From contig NC_092580.1 in assembly GCF_037975245.1 (NCBI RefSeq), positions 32,947,001 through 33,011,000 of the forward strand: 64,000 nucleotides of DNA, read 5' to 3'. The DNA comes from Apostichopus japonicus (taxonomy: Eukaryota; Echinodermata; Holothuroidea; Aspidochirotida; Stichopodidae). Position 1 is the stretch's first letter. Each line of letters opens with the position of its first letter. Under the pieces are notes generated by a model, which ran no database searches, was not told the origin of the DNA, and saw nothing but the letters and a program-made list of their open reading frames with translations. Of the stretch, positions 49,001 to 59,145 are shown piece after piece. A program made the translations under genes and the position numbers.

Positions 49001-52000
49001 TGTAACACACAGGCTAATGTTGCAGACTAATAAACCTTGAAAGGTGCAGAAGTGGCCAGTGGCAAAAAATGAGCATCAGTCTTACCAGGGAGTTATAACA
49101 ACTCCCTGGTCTTACTAAAGGGCAGATTTTCATATGAGGGGACAACTGGGTTGGCAACAAATATCTGGTGATGAAGCACCTATGATGTTAGAGTGCATAC
49201 TACATAAGCAATGTATTACTATGACAGACGAAATATATAGATAGGGTGGATCTTTAATACTTTGCCAATGATAAATAAATCAGGAAAATTACAATTAAGA
49301 CTTGCCATGTATTTTATTACACACAATTATGCAAGTGTCTTAAGACAGCAGAAGCATGTTTACTCTGTTGATGTTACTTAAACCATAGTTTTATATTTTT
49401 TTGTACATAATTTGCATATTTATGGATACTTGCAATATCACAGAGAGCAGGTTTCATCATATAACTACATCTATTCCACTAAACAGTTCTTCAAAAGTCA
49501 AATGACCTTTTTATTAAATATATTACCTTCCCCTTTCTCACTCTCCATAACCTATTCCTCTCACTTATTTTCAATCCATTATCATCAAAATACTTGACCT
49601 TCAAAAGAATAAACCCTCCAGCTATTAAATCAAATGAAAACAAGTCCACTTCCCTTTCCTCAATAAGTGGCTCCTTAATCCTCACCCCTGTTAATCCCCT
49701 AGGGAGCTCAAGCTCTAGTCTAATCCCTCACCCACACTGTACCCTCATTGACTTGCACAACCCTGTCCCTCCTGAACCAGAGCTTGGCTACTCAGAATAT
49801 AAGAGTCAATAGACCATTTGAAATCTCCTTATCATTATCTGTACAATGACCACAGATAACGGCTGAACCAGACGGTGAACACAGAGCAGTTTAGACCTGG
49901 ACTCCGCTGCCAGTGTTTATACAGGCTCCGGGGTATTTACGCAACATCCATGACACAAATCTTGTTAGATTACCGACTCAGGGGAATACTTATCGATTGC
50001 TTAATCAAACCAGATTTAAAGAAAACGCCAGGAACTATACAGGTATTTGACTGAGAGTGCGAACACAGGCAGACAGCAGTGAACTTCAGAGAGTGCGAGA
50101 AACTGCAAAACACAGTGATTCTTTTGAATGATAATAAATGGAACTTGGAGTTTCAATTATAAAATTGGCAGATTCCTCCTTTGTAGAATATAAAAGATGA
50201 TATTATATGGAGCATCAAATCATGAACTAAAACAGACCGGAGGCAAAATCACATTTACAAACACAGTGGGATGAACCACCTTTGTAATTTTCAAAGAAAA
50301 CTGGAAAAGGGAAATTTTACTAGGAAGATGAGAACTGCTGTTGTTTTTAAGAGCAGCATGTGAGATTGAAAATAACTATTAATATAAACTTGACAGTTTT
50401 TGTAAACCATGACAAATCATAATTTAAGTTAATTTCATCAAAAGTAAGATTTTAACTCTTAACCCACTTCTGTTCCTCTTGCTGTGCCATTCACTTATGA
50501 AACCCCATATTTGTTTACTTGTTAATTTTCAGACAGTATGATTTAACTGGAGGTGCACTATCTGACATCTAGCAATTGCTCTTTTCTATCTCCAAAATGT
50601 ACAAAGAATTCACAAGCTCCTTACCCCTCCGTTCCCTTCCCAACGATATCTAATTGGTTGGGCAGGAAAATGTGTGGGGTGTTTGGGCGGTGTAGGGAGG
50701 GGGGGTGGGTGGAGGGGTGGAAGGAGGATAAATGGGAAGTGAAATAGCCTGATTTAGTTATATCTATGCTACACTACACCTATCATACAGCTATCTTCAG
50801 CAGACTGCAGCCATGAGACAGTGACCTCACAGTGACCTCACATGTTCCTCCCCATTCATGCATCTTACCTGACAGTGAGACGAGAGCACTTTGGTTAAAC
50901 TATTGTGAAACTCCTCCCAGGACATAGATGGTCCGACGGTTACGGAACCGATTGTAAAGTGTGTCTTGTTGTTGGGCCTTTTCCCGTGAGGTGATATGTC
51001 CAGCTTTGATGGGGCGCTTGTGACATCCAGAATAAGTTGTACATTAGTTCCAACTTTATGAGAGATGGGAGACAAAAAAGGAAAGATTATAAATAAAGAT
51101 TAAAGGATCAAAGTTGAATACTCTATTATCCTGATATTCAATCTTACTAACCTCAAGATTTGGATAGGTAGAAGAAAGGAATCAGTCTTTAAATGAAGGC
51201 AGACAATAATAATCCTATCTTTGACAGCACCTTAATCAACCATCACTAACATCATGCCCTATACCCCAACCACCAAATTATAATAGTGCAACAGTTTTAA
51301 GGGTTTCATTTCCATTTTATAACACCATACTACATAGAAAGCTTTCCTCTGTGTACATAATGCTGCCATACTTGTATATATGGCATTCAGATATGAAAAA
51401 AAAATAATAAAGACAAAGGAAAAGCTCAATTATTTCCAGCTCTTCTCCCTCACTTCCTGCCCCCTTCCCGGCCCCATTCCCCTTTTTTCTAAATTTTGAA
51501 TTACACAACTATACCATCAATGTTAATTTTTCCGAAGTTGTATATTTTACAATGAAAATATCCTTATGTAGAGAACCAGGCAGGACTACCCTCATTAAAG
51601 ATGACAATAGTATAAAAAAAAAAATAAAAAAAAAATAATAATAAAAAAAATGTTATTGAGACTGACCTAATGAGTTGAGGTATTTTTTACAGGCATCAGA
51701 TGCAATGTCCATTGGTGTTCGATTCCACTGATCTTTCACTGTAAGGCATAGAAGCTTGGCATCATGCAGGATTTTCAAACCGTGCTTAAATGACAAAGAA
51801 ATTGATAAAGAATAAATTATGTGAGATATGACAAAGACTGGAAGGTAGGGAAACCTAAATATCACCACAAAATCAACAATTAGATGATAAGACATTTACC
51901 TGGCGTATCCTCTCTCTATCATTAATCCTCACCCCCTACCCCCCCCTCCCCTCACACTACCATATGCAACGAACCAACAAGTGAGAGTCTGCCAATGGTA

Positions 52001-55000
52001 CGCTCCTTTATACTAAACTCTTGGCTAATTGCCGAATATGAGACAAAAGCCTGCCAATAAATGATTCATCTGAGGAGAAATCTGGATATAATCTCTCTAT
52101 TCATGATATTAGTGAGCATGATTAATGACATAGCCCTTAATACAGGCAGTGGAATCATAATAATCATAATAATAATAATACAGAGCATTGTTTAATAATT
52201 AACTTGATTTGCAAGACTCATCTCATATCGGATTCATTATTGATTCATGAAACTAGTCAAGTTTAGTCAGAGTGAAGACACACAATACCCAGGTTGTACT
52301 GAACATTTTAGTCTAGACAGACAATATCGGTTTGGAATATTAAAATATGAACGTGCGAGAGCTTCTTGTATGTATTCATAGTTCACATACATCGAGCGCA
52401 ATGATAGACACATTAACTGATGGAAGGATTCACAGAAGGACAGTCTTAATCCGAGAAGGTGTGTGTTGTTGGTATGATGTAAATTAATCTAATAAATGGA
52501 TCATACAGTGGAGTAGAGAGAAGCATACATCTTAATGATGTCAAAATTCAGTGAAAAGACCGAATGTGTCAGTCTGTGTTACTATGACAACAGGTCTAAA
52601 CAAATAGGATAAACCCCATGTAAATAGATTCCAAATTGTCAAAGAACCATCAAAGGTGCATTTTAAGCAGTATTATTGACAACTTGTGACCGTTTTAGCT
52701 CATCTAGCACTATTGGGGTAAAAAGGTAAATGGAATTCTGACGTGGCATATTGAACAGTTGAATTTCATCTTGAGGTTTTTGATAGTATCAAGTTTTATG
52801 AAAGGTCTGGCTGTCACTGCTTTGTTTTTATCTTAGTTGCCGACTAATCTTCCATGTTCCTGAGATATATATGACTTGCACTCGACAGAGACCATTAATA
52901 GTGAAAGTCCTACAGTTAGTGCAGGTTGCATTTTAACACCAGTTTAATAGTACTATGTTTTCAGGTATCTTGACGGCATTATTTCGTACTCACCAGGTTC
53001 CCTGCAGATGCCAGGAGGTGGGCCACTGTCCAGCTATCCTGGTCAGCAGCGGTCACCAAGGATTCCAGCTTATTATTATCTAATGGGTTGTAGTTGTTGT
53101 CTCGAGAATTATGATTTTCACTTCTAAGCAAGTCAAGCAAACTTTTCAGACATTCAGTTTGGCCAAACCTGGCTGCTATATGGAACACTGTCCACCCTGT
53201 CTGTAATGGACAGATTCAAAAAGAAAATACATTTAATAAACATGCCCATTAAAATAAACCTCATTTTCAAGGTGAGATAAAATGTTAAAGCCTTACTGTG
53301 TAATCACTTATTTAACTTTACGTTACATATTGCTCAGATATTTTAGGAAGTGGGTTGTATCGGAGGACACATTTCTCTGTTTCGTTATTTTATTTACTTT
53401 CTTTCTTATTGCTATCTAGAACACCACAAATATGCAAAGAATGATATGAATCCATAACAGCTTCATCAAATGTTTCCCTATGGATGATTCCACACTCAGA
53501 GCTACAGCAATAAAATGATTGGAAACATGCTGTAATTCACATACATACAGTACAGTCAGAAAGATCTCAACTTTGCAATTTTATTTTTACCATTTATTCA
53601 GATCAGATTCAATCAACTAGGCTTTTCTGTATTTGCTCATCTGAGAATCACACAGAATACAATAAAATGAGAGACTGTTATAACCACCGAGCAATCATAA
53701 ATTAGAATACCTCAGTACATTGATGTAATTAAAGAATCATTGATAAATTGATTATTATATTGACTTGTTGCTTTTATACAATCCAAAAATCTCTGCCTTT
53801 GAACAACATTAAAATACTTTACTTCTAAAAATGTTAAATTAATACACGTTTGAATAATGAAATGATTTCAATTGTTAAAGCCATTTTAAGTTTGTGACCT
53901 TTCCTATGAAGAGGAAAACAACCACCAGGCTTCATCTTTATGACATTTGCTCTGTATAACCCTTCTACTCACCTTTGTAGTACTACTCAAGTTGGCTCCT
54001 TTGTTAGAGAGGATCCTGACACAGTCTGTGTGACCTTTGACCACAGCCCAATGAATGGGCAACCAGTCCTGGTCATCAGGACTGTTGACCTTTGACCCAT
54101 GGTCAATGAGCAGCTTGCAGCATCTGGCAGAGAGCAAGAGATGAAATCACTGAAGTAGGTGTTGATAACCAATATAATCCATAAATGATCTGATTGTAAG
54201 TGACCAGAACAAAATGACATTGATTGGCCGAATAATCTGATAGATCTTGAAATATAACATATTAATGATCTTCCTCCAAAGCCTAGGACACATTTCAAAC
54301 TTATCATCACACTCTAAAATATGGTAGAAGAATTTTCCTGCAAAGTCATTAAAATTGGCAAATAATTTTGTTTTCATTATTCTAGATTGGCATACGATAC
54401 ACATGGAGTGCCAAGTACAAGTGGGGAGGATGGTGGGCAAGAGGATTTGGCTCACTGGAAACTAGCCTGACTAGAATCCTCCCAGAAGGGGACAATAATT
54501 TGTCATTAATGTACACTCTTGATGGAATCATTTCAGCTCCCCACCATCACAACCCCCCCTCCTCTCCATCCCCCTCCCCCTACCCCCTTCCTCCCAAACC
54601 TCTCATCTGGTATCCCTATGAAGATTGATCAAATCTTATCAAACTCACTTAACATGGCCTTCATATGCAGCAGCATGCAGAGGCGTGAACCCATGCTCTT
54701 CAGAAACAGAACAATTGCCTCCTAAATTTAATAGTAATTCTAAACATTCTGTGGAAGAAATAGAAAAGAAAGAATTGGAAATAGTTAACAATCAGGAGGT
54801 CAATAGAAGCGTAACTTAATCACTGTATAAAGAAGTTATGATTATTTCTAGAGTAATACGAGCTTATAACTGCTGGTTCTTAGTAATGATTTATTTCAGT
54901 TCACATCCTAACCAACAAAAAATTTGTAAATTTATTTCGCATACAAATATACATTTTTACAAGCATTCCAGTCCACTCCAGCCAACAAAACCTTTGAAAG

Positions 55001-58000
55001 CAGAAAGTTGTGAAAGAAAGAACCTAAAACCAAAAACTTCCACTACTGAGCCTGCACAATTTAAACATCTCAGAAACTCAGTGCTTCAAAACCAAAACAC
55101 TGCATACTTTCATTCATAACAGAAGATGAGTTTGACATATCTTAACAGTGAGTAGGGAAAAGGGCAATGGTGGGGGGGGGGGGGAGGGGGGAGGGGGGAG
55201 GGGGGAGGAGAGGGGAAGAGGGAGAATACCAAGTGGTATCTGGAATGCTTGTTTTCTAGATGCAGTCTCCCTCAGATTACAAGTTAAAACACTATTTACC
55301 ATTGTTACTATAGATTTTGGTAATTTTGAGGTTTCATCTGCTACTTTTTTTTTAAAGCTACTGTATATTTATAGTCAAAATAAGATTATAATTGTTAAAA
55401 CTCAACCATCATGTTAGATTTTTTTCCCTACCTAAACATAATGAGCAAATAATTAACAAATTCAAATCTCTTCTCAAAACTGCAACATTCTGACACTTTT
55501 CGTACCAGTATAATGAAAATTATGTCATATAAAAGCAAATTGAAAAATTTGAAAGCTTTCAACTTTTACTGCAATATTTGAAGTGAAGCTTGAGCAGTTT
55601 AAGCTCATGAACCACATTGCTATGAAAGAGTGCCATGGCATCCAAATATTTATGAATATCAACTTAAGAAGCTAAAATAAGAATGCATTCATTAATAACC
55701 TGCATTCAGACAATCCCTTTGTTACTTCTTTACTGGTCTTTAATGGGACAAATCCTGTCACTGGTATAAAATCAAATTGCAAACATTTTAATTTTCTACA
55801 CAGTCATGTGACTCTCTAAACCACACATGATAATTTATATCTACTACCACACACTTCTTCCGTATAACCATTGCCTGGACAGTTTTCCACGATCAATTTT
55901 TAAACTTTTGTTTAAAGTTAGACTTGGCATTTAATTACTTTTCATCCATTCACAAATTCCTAAATTAAAGACACAATTGCTTCAGTATGACTCACAAGGG
56001 AGTTGATTGAACCAACACATCCCCATCAAAATGTTGACTTGCATATTAAAGTCATTTGGGGTCTTTTTTTCCCCTCTTCAAACATCTCACGTGTTCCTTA
56101 TTTTCCAGCTCAAAGAAGAAAATTGGCGATGCCACTGACCAGCTTAATCACTTTGGAATAATTTGGAAGCCGAACACGACCCGCATTGCCCGAGACTCTA
56201 AAAAGTTGGCCAATCAAATATCGCATCTATGCTTCCAGATTCCACCGATGGCACACTCAACATTTTTACATCGTCCAAGAATTTGTTTGGAGAACTAATT
56301 TTGAAGACACTGGTCAACACTTAATCTTGATTAGAGGCAGAGAGCATTAACCCTTGAAAATGCTTAAATTGATTAAAGTGATATAATGAGTGAGGAAGGG
56401 GGGGGGGGTGAGAATATGACAGGTACACTGCTGTTAAAGTGTAAAAATATCTTTAATATTAGAATCTCTTCTTTTGTTATTGTTTTATTATTTATTTACA
56501 TTTTCTTACTGTTATATTTATTTTTTATTGTGATTAAAATTGTCTTGGTTGCATTAGTACAGCATGCAGGATGACATTATACAGGTCAAAAACAGAATTA
56601 TGTATCTTTTGTAAAGCTCAGTTTTAGTTCAAAAGCAAGTACCAAAAAGCATTCATTTAGTTTTCAACTATTTTGTAAAAGTGAGTTAAAACAATTTAAT
56701 TTTTTAAAAAAAGAAAAAATTAGTAGTGTGCAAGTTGACACTGTTCTAAAGATGAAAATTCTTTCTTCTGGTAAAGAAAAAACACATATAATAAAAATTA
56801 AAAAACAATTAAAAAAAAAAGCAAATCCAAAGCAATTCCATCATAGAAAATAAACAATGTATCCTCAGACCAGATGACTGCAGTCTCTCTCATATACAAC
56901 AAGTAAAGGAAAATTTAACATATCCATCTTAAAATTATGTTACAAAAAAATAATTCACTGGGAGTGACAGTGAGTGAAAAACAAAGAGACCACATAATTA
57001 TATAACAACACCTACATCAGATATTTGCATATCAAATGCTAAATCTGAAAGGAATCATGTCAGACTGAAGAGGGAAGCTTTACAGCAAATCGCATATTAA
57101 GTATTGTACATGTTACTTTAAGTTGGAAGCTGATCTTAAATCTTCAGTTTAGATCCACCTCAGGCAATGACACACAACAGGAAGTAAAAGATGATTTGAA
57201 AATGGGAAATATGACAACTCTTTATATTTCATTTCTGTTTCTCACTGGTCATCAGTGGAATATTCAATATAAGCTTTGAGATAAATGGTGATGATTGGCT
57301 ATTCTAAGATGCACCTTTATTTATAATCACATCATTTTTCATACGCAATTTTTTTTTTTTTTCAGAAACATAAAACAACTTCTATTACTTGTATCTGCTA
57401 AAGATAGCTTTTAGGAAAAGTGTCATCAATCTATTTTTAAGAGGTTCTAAAAAATTGAACACTAGCAAGTTATCTGAAGATGATGACTCACGGATCATAA
57501 AGTTATTTTTACCATCGTATGATGAAAATTATATCAAGACAAGTCAGGAAATAGTACTTGAAATTGCCAATATAAACATAGAGAATGAAACTTTTGTCTA
57601 AAAAGTCAATAAATATAGAAAGAGAATGTTTGATTTGTAAGAAACTATATGTTGCTTCACATACATATTCACTTTAGATGGTAGAGGATTTTCCAACTTT
57701 CAAAGACAGCACATCTTATCATGTACCTCATTCACCCTGTTCTTACTTATCAAAAAAAATACCCTCTGAATGAAGTTTAAGTACAATTCTATCTCATGAT
57801 TTCATTGTAGATGTGCTGAGAGCAGGTGCTGGGGGCGGGGGGGGGGGGGGGGTAGATGGCAGAAGTACAGCCCTCCTTTGTCTGTTTATAACTGAATATA
57901 TTTAAGTCATGGGGCATGAGATATGGAGCGAACATAAAGAGATGAACTAAAGTTGTGATCACTCACACAGAGAGAGATTTATACTTCTCATTTGAATGAC

Positions 58001-59145
58001 ATATTCTGGAATTTTTATTGCAAATATGTTCGAGCGTGAAAGATAATTAGATAGCACCCAATACCTTGGAACCTTTAGGCCTAAATGGAAGAGAGATATC
58101 CATGTGTGAAACGAAACACAACGTGATAAATTACAGGATTGATATACAGTACACATAATAGTTTCCATTAACTATATAGTAAAAGGTACGTATTACTGTT
58201 ACATTCTGTTACCTACAAATCATTCCCACTTGATCACTTACAGACCAACTATGGATTTGTAGGCAGATCTGGAGACATAATCAGAAAGATTTTAACCGAT
58301 CCTTAGCAACTGATCTGATTATGTTGCTGCTGAATTTTGAGCAGAGCTTCACAGATGCACTATGGGTAATTATTCAAACAACATCTATTAATTCAGGATA
58401 TTTATCAAGCTTGTCACAATTCCAGTGCTATGATTATCCAACTAGTCAAATATGTCCAGTACATCTAATGATGACAAGAGAGCCAAACATCATGCTTAAG
58501 TTTCTGATTTTCCATTTTTGCATATTTATGATTTATGATCTGAAATAATATCTGGGTGACCAAATTATTAGAATCCAAAGCAGTTATATACACTTACAAA
58601 CTTTCAAATGGCAAACAAGTCCATAGGTTAGTCTAACTAAATTGATAAACCGCAATATTCTTGTGTTTAGTAGTCTTTAAGGGTTCCATAAAATTGCTCC
58701 GGGATTTTTGGGTAAGCAGAAGCAAACAGCTTTTTTCAGCTTTAATAATTAAAGAAAGGTTTTGAGACTATGACTTACCCTCAATGCCTTCCAAAGCAGA
58801 GACAAATAAAGGTATGGAGCCATCTTTGATAATTTGATAAACAGCAATATTCTAGTGTGACATAGTTCTAAGGGTTCCATAAAATTGCTGGATTTGGCCA
58901 AGCAGAAGCAAACAGCTATTTCAAGCTATAATAAAAGAAATGTTTTGACTATGACTTACCGTCACTGCCTACCAAAGCAGAGACAAATAAAGGTGTGGAG
59001 CCATCTTTGTCGTCACAGACGTTGGGGTCTGTTTTCTCTTCTATAAGTCTACATATCATCGCTGAGTCACTACGCAACGCAGCTTGGTGGAGAGGATGGG
59101 TCCAGTTTAAGAGACAGGGAGCAGGGCAAGCTATCCAAGAATTCC
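40091..59145 (-). CDS. CTTNBP2: Cortactin-binding protein 2: six ankyrin repeats and C-terminal NAV-like P-loop module, 5' partial
   Basis: Seventeen GT-AG exons join in phase to 934 residues: 58960-59145, 54649-54748, 53973-54123, 52994-53200, 51667-51784, 50869-51053, 48531-48639, 46531-46700, 45545-45631, 44822-44921, 44038-44266, 43409-43696, 42298-42479, 41851-42030, 41118-41220, 40389-40672 and 40091-40218 (stop at 40091-40093). Six ankyrin repeats fill residues 1-250. Then come MSWEEFHNSLTKVLSSH, SMIPVDTLQNYLRL, Walker A GPVGCGKT (about 419-426), Walker B LILDGLE (about 490-496) and LRLGLPDLVLGPKKFFACP-type text, each matching its counterpart in vertebrate CTTNBP2. The tail is low-complexity and Ser/Arg-rich. 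CTTNBP2 binds cortactin, striatin and microtubules and shapes dendritic spines in vertebrates. The N-terminal coiled-coil region is not in the exons found. The last exon is the least certain: the chosen acceptor keeps the frame open for 42 codons. Confidence 0.92.
41370..41830. repeat. Three tandem partial copies of CTTNBP2 exon 41851-42030 with splice donor
   Basis: ACCTACCAGTGCCAGCATAT (the donor end of the exon, read on plus) occurs at about 41391, 41545 and 41696, besides the true exon end at 41845. The period is about 151 bp. Each copy keeps the exon part encoding AAA[IM]AKRQMLQ..YAGTG and the donor GTAGGTATC, but lacks the exon's 5' half and its acceptor. Confidence 0.9.
43700..44037. 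other. CTTNBP2 intron with poly-C tract
   Basis: A poly-C run at 43990-44002 lies 35 bp from the exon donor at 44037. Nothing else recognised. Confidence 0.5.
44038..44266 (-). other. CTTNBP2 exon with Walker B and sensor-1 region
   Basis: Contains PVLILDGLEKITMSEVFGDL (hydrophobic strand then D..E) and, after a Ser/Pro/Asn-rich insert, ECVIIGAMDRA, which corresponds to the sensor-1 strand of AAA+ proteins (NAV: IIGTTN, from memory). Confidence 0.88.
45062..45315. repeat. CAGA/ACAA-rich minisatellite in CTTNBP2 intron
   Basis: Degenerate units of AGACAGACAGACCAATAAAC and AAACAAACAGGC. The antisense cysteine-rich frames here (CLSVCLLVCLS-like) are repeat artefacts. Confidence 0.85.
45545..45631 (-). 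other. CTTNBP2 exon with intact Walker A
   Basis: 29 codons, phase 0 both sides: IEQYKRVIFYGPVGCGKTHL and then VFKMAEVVK. The GPVGCGKT codons are at 45578-45601 and fit GxxxxGK[ST] exactly. Confidence 0.93.
45655..46240. repeat. ~195 bp tandem triplication in CTTNBP2 intron
   Basis: CTCCAATTATCTTCTTCC starts at 45661, 45856 and 46052 (period 195-196 bp). Copies are about 95% alike and separated by A-rich stretches, located just upstream of the Walker A exon in transcript order. Confidence 0.88.
46801..47911. repeat. 29 bp minisatellite, about 38 copies, in CTTNBP2 intron
   Basis: Unit of the type CAGAGAGAACAGTTCACGG plus ATCAGAAAAG, mostly 29 bp. It has no stop codon in any plus-strand frame and 29 is not divisible by 3, so all three frames stay open for hundreds of codons and encode the same 29-residue cycle (RENSSRI, ERTVHGS and REQFTD segments). 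These frames are not genes. Confidence 0.93.
48136..48335 (-). mobile_element. tRNA-derived SINE, family A, copy 3, 5'-truncated
   Basis: Matches copies 1 and 2 from the tail (TCCTGCAAGCAGGAACTTGC on plus) through the body CATGATTATGAATTGTCAA to the B box (TTGAACTGGGGAC), then ends in a short duplication; the A box is missing. It sits in a CTTNBP2 intron beside a TATG microsatellite. Confidence 0.82.
48640..50868. other. CTTNBP2 intron, 2.2 kb
   Basis: AT-rich, with a 27 bp perfect palindrome-loop (ACCAGGGAGTT, 5 bp loop, inverse) at 49084-49110 and a G-rich tract at 50690-50720. No exon recognised. Confidence 0.5.
51785..52993. other. CTTNBP2 intron, 1.2 kb
   Basis: Contains a short (AAT)n run near 52160-52180. 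No exon recognised. Confidence 0.5.
52994..54748 (-). other. CTTNBP2 ankyrin repeats 3-6 (exons 54649-54748, 53973-54123, 52994-53200)
   Basis: Consecutive repeats GFTPLHAAAYEGHVKCCKLL, DWLPIHWAVVKGHTDCVRIL, GWTVFHIAARFGQTECLKSL and SWTVAHLLASAGNL, the last finishing in exon 51667-51784 (HGLKILHDAK). The fifth repeat carries an Asn-rich insertion before the sixth. Confidence 0.9.
54749..58639. other. CTTNBP2 intron, 4.2 kb in total, proximal part
   Basis: G-rich tracts at 55170-55215 and 57833-57852, AT-rich elsewhere. A plus-strand frame at 57389-57601 has no recognised domain and AT-driven codon content. No exon supported. Confidence 0.5.
58640..59009. repeat. ~190 bp tandem duplication including the 3' end of the first ankyrin exon
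   Basis: Two copies (about 58640-58829 and 58830-59009) share ATTTGATAAAC.GCAATATTC, GGGTTCCATAAAATTGCT, AGCAGAAGCAAACAGCT and GACTATGACTTACC. The left copy contains about 48 bp of exon 3' end in open frame (KDGSIPLFVSALEGIE) with an intact donor GTAAGTCAT, but no acceptor. Confidence 0.88.
58960..59145 (-). other. CTTNBP2 ankyrin exon 1 (first in window)
   Basis: Acceptor TTTTCAG, donor GTAAGT. Reads NWTHPLHQAALRSD and DGSTPLFVSALVGSD; its last G joins AA of the next exon to continue ECLELLLNLGGN, completing the second ankyrin repeat across the junction. Confidence 0.9.

Noticed and set aside
57389-57601. Plus-strand 70-codon frame after a T-rich tract ending in CAG
   Set aside because: AT-biased codons, no homology recognised; acceptor-like sequence alone is not enough.
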